Shown: one piece after another, positions 23,021 to 26,621 of the stretch
How the letters are laid out: each line of letters starts with the position of its first letter
Position numbering within the stretch: position 1 is the first letter of the stretch
DNA from: Acetatifactor sp.
GTDB taxonomy: Bacteria > Bacillota > Clostridia > Lachnospirales > Lachnospiraceae
DNA length: 26,621 nucleotides
Assembly (NCBI GenBank): GCA_016293615.1
Contig: JAEDDX010000039.1
Location: 1 to 26,621 of the forward strand
Reading direction: 5' to 3'
Translations under genes and position numbers: made by a program
The notes under the pieces: generated by a model
Database searches by the model: none
Told to the model about the DNA's origin: nothing
The model's input: only the letters and a program-made list of their open reading frames with translations

Positions 23021-23186
23021 GTTCGTGCTCCTTGTCATAGAGAATCAGTCGATAGTCGGAAAATGACATAAAACAGGTAATTTATATCTATATTATATCA
23101 TCGGTCATTCGATTACAATATCAATATAGTTGTCATGCAGTAAAAAACGAAAAAACGACTGAATCTAACATCACGGAGGAAACGGT
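23021..23186. promoter_or_regulatory. divergent regulatory region of the AraC/oxidoreductase locus
   Basis: 166 AT-rich bases between the AraC gene and the operon. On the minus strand TATAAT (complement of about 23093-23098) is a likely -10 for the AraC gene. On the plus strand TATAGT at 23125-23130 is a possible -10, but the base 23 upstream (CGGTCA) is a poor -35, as expected for an activator-dependent AraC promoter. GGAGGAAAC just before 23187 is the ribosome site. Confidence 0.4.
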
Positions 23187-24179
23187 ATGAGGCAGGTCGG
23201 AATCATTGGATGCGGCGGAATATCCGGCGTACATGCCTGGGCGCTGAGCAATACCAAAGGCGTCAGGCTGGCAGCCCTTGCAGATCCGGTGCGGGAGCGG
23301 GCTTTGAGAGTATCAGATGAATATGCGAACGGACAGGCCGCGATATTCAAAGACGGCGAGGAACTGATAAAGCAGACGCTGGATGCGGTACATATCTGCA
23401 CACCGCATTATCTGCATGTTCCCCAGACGATCGCAGCGCTGCAAAGCGGCAAGGCGGTCTTTGTGGAGAAGCCGGCGGCAATTACGAGGGAACAGCTTGC
23501 GGCTCTGAAGCAGGCAGACCGGGAACATCCCGGCAAACTGTCTTTCTGTCTGCAGAATCGCTATAATCCGCCGGTGCAGTTTCTCAAACGCTTTGTGAAG
23601 GACGCAAGCCTTGGACGGGTGACGGGCGGCAGAGCATTTGTAACCTGGAGGCGGGACGAAGGATATTACGAAGGAAATCCGTGGAAGGGCCGCATAGAGA
23701 CAGAGGGCGGCGGAGTCCTGGTCAATCAGTCCATTCATACCCTGGATCTGCTGCTTCTGTTTCTCGGCAAACCGGTTCGCGTGGAAGCGACTGCATCAAA
23801 CCATCATTTGCAGGGCTTGATCGAGGTCGAAGACACTTTGGAGGCATGGATGGAATTTGAAGGAGGCGCAAGAGGCTGCTTTTATGCAACCAATGCCTAC
23901 TCCGAGGACGCACCGGTCATTCTCGAGATCTCCTTTGAAAAAGGAAGAGTGACGCTTACGGGAGATATGGCGCTTGTGTGGCATGACGGTCAGGTTGCGC
24001 AGCATACCTTCGACCCGATACCCGGCATGGGCAAGTCCTACTGGGGCGGCGGACATCTGGAAGCAATCCGGAACTTTTATCAGGCCTTGGAGAACGACGA
24101 ACCGGTTCCCCTTGGCTTGCAGGAAGTAGAAGACACATTTGAAACAATGCTGACAATATATGAAAGGGTAAGGGGTTAA
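23187..24179 (+). CDS. Gfo/Idh/MocA family oxidoreductase
   Basis: A 330-aa NAD(P)-dependent dehydrogenase. The Rossmann fold is at about 1-120 with GIIGCGGISG (5-14), D33 that likely binds NAD ribose, and the signature EKP (94-96) with catalytic K95. The C-terminal alpha/beta domain has the family pattern GGGVLVNQSIHTLDLLL, with H184 and D187 as likely proton-transfer residues. Such enzymes oxidise sugars, inositols and glycosides, often at C3. The ATG at 23187 has GGAGG 8 bases upstream. The next gene starts 4 bases after the stop and is a second member of the same family. The substrate is not readable from sequence. Confidence 0.9.
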   Translation: MRQVGIIGCGGISGVHAWALSNTKGVRLAALADPVRERALRVSDEYANGQAAIFKDGEELIKQTLDAVHICTPHYLHVPQTIAALQSGKAVFVEKPAAITREQLAALKQADREHPGKLSFCLQNRYNPPVQFLKRFVKDASLGRVTGGRAFVTWRRDEGYYEGNPWKGRIETEGGGVLVNQSIHTLDLLLLFLGKPVRVEATASNHHLQGLIEVEDTLEAWMEFEGGARGCFYATNAYSEDAPVILEISFEKGRVTLTGDMALVWHDGQVAQHTFDPIPGMGKSYWGGGHLEAIRNFYQALENDEPVPLGLQEVEDTFETMLTIYERVRG

Positions 24180-24183
24180 GAAA

Positions 24184-25338
24184 ATGGAACAGGTCAGACT
24201 TGGAATTATCGGTATCGGAGGCATGGGAACCAACCATGCAAACTCACTTCTCAAAGGCTGGGTGCCGGAGATGAAGCTGAGCGCTGTGGCGGATGTCAGA
24301 CAGTGCAGACTGGACTGGGCGAAGGAGAATCTGCCGGAGGATGTACAGATTTTTGATGACGGAAGAAAGCTCATTGATTCCGGGTGTGTGGACGCAGTAT
24401 TGATAGCAACGCCGCACTATCTGCATCCGGAATTCGTCATCTATGCGCTGGAGCATGGCGTGCATGCCATCAGCGAAAAGCCTGCGGGCGTCTACACGAA
24501 GCAGGTTCGCGAAATGAACGAAGTGGCGAAAAAGAGTGACAGAGTATTTGCCATCATGCTGAATCAGAGAACCAACTGTGTGTACAGAAAGCTGCACGAG
24601 ATGATCGAAAGCGGCGAGCTCGGTGCAATGAAGCGGGTCAACTGGATCATCACAGACTGGTATCGCACGCAGGCTTATTATGATGCGGCCGGCTGGAAGG
24701 CAACCTGGGACGGAGAAGGCGGCGGCGTACTGCTGAATCAGAGCCCGCACCAGCTGGATCTTCTGCAGTGGCTTTGCGGTCTGCCCGTAAAGGTTCGCGC
24801 ATTCTGCCATGAGGCAAAGTGGCATGATATTGAAGTCGAAGATGATGTGACGGCTTATATGGAGTTCGAGAACGGTGCGACCGGTGTATTTGTGACCACA
24901 ACCGGTGATGCTCCCGGAACCAATCGGCTGGAACTGACCTTTGAGATGGGACGGATCATCTGCGAGAAGGGCAAGCTGATCTATGACCGCCTGGAAGAGA
25001 ATGAGCGCACCTTCTGTAAGACCTGTCCCGACGGATTTAAGACGCCCAAGACGGAGACCATTGAAATCGAGACCGACGGAATGAATGAACAGCATGTCGG
25101 CGTGCTGAAAGCATTTGCGGCCCGCATCCTGCGCGGGGAGAAGCTGGTGGCAGAGGGGACGGAAGGTATCCGCGGACTGACTCTTTCCAACGCGATGCAC
25201 CTTTCTGCATGGCTGGACCGTACCATAGAACTTCCCTTTGATGAAGAACTTTTCCTGCAGGAGCTCAATAAGCGCCGCGCGCTTTCCAAGAAGAAGGAAG
25301 ACAAGGGAATCGTATTTGACACCACGGGAACATTTTAA
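24184..25338 (+). CDS. Gfo/Idh/MocA family oxidoreductase, second copy
   Basis: A 384-aa relative of the preceding gene, clearly not a recent duplicate. GIIGIGGMGTNH (8-19) is the NAD motif, EKP is at 98-100 with catalytic K99, and EGGGVLLNQSPHQLDLLQW carries H189 and D192. It is about 50 residues longer than its neighbour, mainly in the C-terminal part, which ends in a Lys-rich tail. Two such dehydrogenases in one operon often act as an oxidising and a reducing step around an intermediate keto sugar. The start lies 4 bases after the previous stop, with AAGGGG before it, so the two are co-translated. Confidence 0.92.
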   Translation: MEQVRLGIIGIGGMGTNHANSLLKGWVPEMKLSAVADVRQCRLDWAKENLPEDVQIFDDGRKLIDSGCVDAVLIATPHYLHPEFVIYALEHGVHAISEKPAGVYTKQVREMNEVAKKSDRVFAIMLNQRTNCVYRKLHEMIESGELGAMKRVNWIITDWYRTQAYYDAAGWKATWDGEGGGVLLNQSPHQLDLLQWLCGLPVKVRAFCHEAKWHDIEVEDDVTAYMEFENGATGVFVTTTGDAPGTNRLELTFEMGRIICEKGKLIYDRLEENERTFCKTCPDGFKTPKTETIEIETDGMNEQHVGVLKAFAARILRGEKLVAEGTEGIRGLTLSNAMHLSAWLDRTIELPFDEELFLQELNKRRALSKKKEDKGIVFDTTGTF

Positions 25339-25365
25339 CAAACCATTCTGATAGGAGAGACTATA

Positions 25366-26220
25366 ATGAATCAGTATCGTATTTCGGGATTTGCGGATGA
25401 GATCGCACCCGACCTGACAACACAGCTTAAAGTGATCGGCAGACTCGGCATGCAGCATATCGAGATGAGAGGTGTGGACGGAGATAACCTGATCAACCAC
25501 AGCGATGAGTCTGTAAAAAAGATAAAACAAAGACTGGACGCTGCGGGAGTGACACTTTCCGCCCTGGGTTCCCCGCTCGGAAAGATAGGCATCACGGATG
25601 AGTTCGCACCCCACATGGAGTCCTTCAAGCGAGCGGTGGAGATAGCGCATCGGATGGATTGCAACAGAATCCGGATGTTCAGTTTCTACCTTCCGGAAGG
25701 AAAGCCAGCAGAATACAGAGGCGAAGTGATCGAGCGTCTGGGACAGTTCGTTGACTATGCCAAAGCCAATGATGTGGTACTGCTTCACGAGAACGAGAAG
25801 GGTATTTATGGCGAAATGGCAGCGGAATGCCTTGATCTGATGAAGCAGTTTTACGGGGCAAACTTTAAGGCAATCTTTGACTTTGCCAACTTCGTACAGG
25901 CAGGACAGGATACCCTCGAGGCATACGAGATGCTCAGGCCTTACATTGCCTATATTCATGTAAAGGATGCGATCCTTGAGAACGGCAAGGTCGTTCCCGC
26001 AGGCATGGGAGACGGAAATGTCTCTAAGATTCTGACGGATCTGTATCACAACGGATTTGACGGCTACCTGTCCCTGGAGCCGCATCTGTTTGGATTTACC
26101 GGTTTTGCTGCACTTGAGAAGGACGGCGTATCCATTCAGGATACCGGTAAGGTCTTAAGCGGAAGCGAAGCCTTCACGCTGGCACATGACTCCCTGCTGA
26201 AGATTTTAGCACAGATTTAG
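25366..26220 (+). CDS. TIM-barrel sugar phosphate isomerase/epimerase (xylose isomerase-like)
   Basis: A 284-aa protein of the AP-endonuclease-2/xylose isomerase-like TIM-barrel family. Likely metal ligands are E142 (LLHENEKG), D172 (IFDFANFVQ), H198 (YIHVKD) and E238 (SLEPH), and E33 (HIEMRG) lies in the first strand pattern. Members epimerise or isomerise keto sugars, or cleave 3-keto glycosides with a divalent metal. TAGGAGAG 8 bases before the ATG at 25366 supports the start; the gap to the dehydrogenase is 27 bases. With the two Gfo/Idh enzymes it makes a plausible three-step pathway. No kinase, transporter or glycosidase is present. Confidence 0.9.
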   Translation: MNQYRISGFADEIAPDLTTQLKVIGRLGMQHIEMRGVDGDNLINHSDESVKKIKQRLDAAGVTLSALGSPLGKIGITDEFAPHMESFKRAVEIAHRMDCNRIRMFSFYLPEGKPAEYRGEVIERLGQFVDYAKANDVVLLHENEKGIYGEMAAECLDLMKQFYGANFKAIFDFANFVQAGQDTLEAYEMLRPYIAYIHVKDAILENGKVVPAGMGDGNVSKILTDLYHNGFDGYLSLEPHLFGFTGFAALEKDGVSIQDTGKVLSGSEAFTLAHDSLLKILAQI

Positions 26221-26229
26221 AGAACTTCA

Positions 26230-26271
26230 TCACAGTGATTTTCCCTTTCAGAAGGGGGAGAATCACTGTGA
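26230..26271 (+). terminator. hairpin after the isomerase gene
   Basis: TCACAGTGATT (26230-26240) pairs perfectly with AATCACTGTGA (26261-26271), with further inner pairing of CCCTT with AAGGG. The stem is long, but only AGAAACC follows, so the U-tract is missing. Probably the operon end, with reduced efficiency or by another mechanism. Confidence 0.55.
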
Positions 26272-26301
26272 GAAACCTGCGAAAATTTTCTAAAAAAGTG
26301 A

Positions 26302-26330
26302 TTGACAAATTAAGACCCCCATAGTATACT
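26302..26330 (+). promoter_or_regulatory. promoter of the tRNA unit
   Basis: Perfect TTGACA (26302-26307), a 17-base spacer and TATACT (26325-26330), 34 bases before the first tRNA. A strong stable-RNA promoter. Confidence 0.9.
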
Positions 26331-26364
26331 AACAAAGTCGGTTGCGGAAAGCATCCGACAAGAT

Positions 26365-26437
26365 GGAAGTTTAGCTCAGCTGGGAGAGCATCTGCCTTAC
26401 AAGCAGAGGGTCATAGGTTCGAACCCTATAACTTCCA
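26365..26437 (+). tRNA. tRNA-Val (anticodon TAC)
   Basis: 73 bases fold as a full cloverleaf. The acceptor is GGAAGTT with AACTTCC, the D-arm GCTC with GAGC, the anticodon stem TCTGC with GCAGA around CTTACAA (TAC reads Val GTA and related codons), and the T-arm ATAGG with CCTAT around TTCGAAC. The discriminator is A; CCA is not encoded. It shares a transcript with the next tRNA, 28 bases away. Confidence 0.95.
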
Positions 26438-26465
26438 CTCCGATGTAGATCGGTAAATATCAGAT

Positions 26466-26539
26466 GGCGAGATAGCTCAGTTGGCTAGAGCATGCGGTTC
26501 ATACCCGCAGTGTCGAGGGTTCAAATCCCCCTCTCGCTA
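26466..26539 (+). tRNA. tRNA-Met (anticodon CAT, elongator type)
   Basis: 74 bases with acceptor GGCGAGA and TCTCGCT (a G-U pair at the end), D-arm GCTC with GAGC, and anticodon stem TGCGG with CCGCA around TTCATAC. Initiator features (unpaired 1-72 and three GC pairs in the anticodon stem) are absent, so it is an elongator. An Ile2 tRNA with modified CAT is the alternative, less likely from the overall sequence. The T-stem GAGGG/CCCCC has an A-C mismatch in its second pair. CCA is not encoded. Confidence 0.88.
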
Positions 26540-26541
26540 CG

Positions 26542-26572
26542 AAAAAAGGAATCCGTTTGGATTCCTTTTTTT
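26542..26572 (+). terminator. intrinsic terminator of the tRNA unit
   Basis: AAAAAAGGAATCC (26542-26554) pairs with GGATTCCTTTTTT (26559-26571), 13 bp with a GTTT loop, ending in a T-run. It could act in both directions. Confidence 0.93.
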
Positions 26573-26576
26573 ATGT

Positions 26577-26621
26577 TTGCGCGCCATGGGCGCGCTCTAA
26601 CGGGTGTAAGTCCCGAACATG
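26577..26621 (+). mobile_element. possible 5' end of a group II intron (runs off the window)
   Basis: Directly after the terminator come GCGCGCC (26579-26585) and GGCGCGC (26589-26595), forming a tight 7-bp hairpin. TCTAACGGGTGTAAGTCCCG follows, in which CGGG (26601-26604) pairs with CCCG (26612-26615). The GGGTGTAAGTCCC type of small stem near the 5' end is what I recall from domain I of bacterial group II introns. Group IIC introns also prefer to insert just after terminator hairpins. The reverse-transcriptase ORF would lie beyond the window. No intron-encoded protein or boundary is visible, so this is a motif-based guess. Confidence 0.45.

Noticed and set aside
24244..26085. Long 613-aa open frame on the minus strand
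   Set aside because: It is antisense to both the second Gfo/Idh gene and the isomerase gene, which have family motifs and ribosome sites. The minus-strand product is Cys/His/Leu-rich without a recognisable domain.
26466..26539. tRNA-Met as an initiator tRNA
   Set aside because: The first acceptor pair is G-U rather than mismatched, and the anticodon stem lacks the three consecutive GC pairs of initiators.

Overview
This looks like a chromosomal segment from a low-to-mid GC clostridial Firmicute, most likely a Lachnospiraceae-type gut or rumen anaerobe. The evidence is strong purine-rich ribosome binding sites before almost every gene, sigma-A type promoters with 17-base spacers, U-tract terminators, the tig-clpP-clpX-engB block, a T-box leader, and tRNA genes without an encoded CCA end. 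No phage genes, CRISPR array or rRNA is present. Assignments rest on motifs and on memory of the families; nothing was searched.

Layout. (1) Bases 1-1976 are AT-rich and scrappy: the 3' end of an unknown coiled-coil protein, a small hypothetical ORF, two copies of a 12-base repeat, an ECF sigma factor and a cut-off putative anti-sigma gene that ends at a GC-rich junction. (2) 1977-3452 encodes a predicted PD-(D/E)XK nuclease fused to an SF1-like helicase/ATPase. (3) 3519-6611 holds a lipoprotein, a voltage-gated-type K+ channel and an AraC regulator. (4) 6902-11902 is a GDP-mannose/GDP-L-fucose operon (gmd, fcl, manC-like, manA, then a NUDIX hydrolase). (5) A sodium/solute symporter (minus strand, to 13648) is divergent from the proteostasis block tig, clpP, clpX, engB and an AI-2E/YtvI-type membrane protein (13937-19163). 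(6) 19468-20163 is an orphan OmpR-type regulator with a degenerate receiver domain. (7) 20232-22168 is a Trp-specific T-box leader controlling an orphan TrpB2-type tryptophan synthase beta chain, with a curious two-copy hairpin repeat between leader and gene. (8) 22175-26220 is an AraC regulator divergent from two Gfo/Idh/MocA oxidoreductases and a TIM-barrel sugar isomerase. (9) 26302-26621 has a tRNA-Val/tRNA-Met transcription unit, its terminator and, right after it, what looks like the 5' end of a group II intron.

How genes work together. manA isomerises fructose-6-P to mannose-6-P, manC activates mannose-1-P to GDP-mannose, and gmd plus fcl convert it to GDP-L-fucose. The phosphomannomutase and the glycosyltransferases are not in the window. 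Trigger factor, ClpP and ClpX form the usual folding/degradation module. The T-box/TrpB2 pair suggests indole or serine-plus-indole conversion to tryptophan when charged tRNA-Trp is scarce. The two Gfo/Idh enzymes with a TIM-barrel partner look like a small oxidoreductive sugar or glycoside pathway of unknown substrate.
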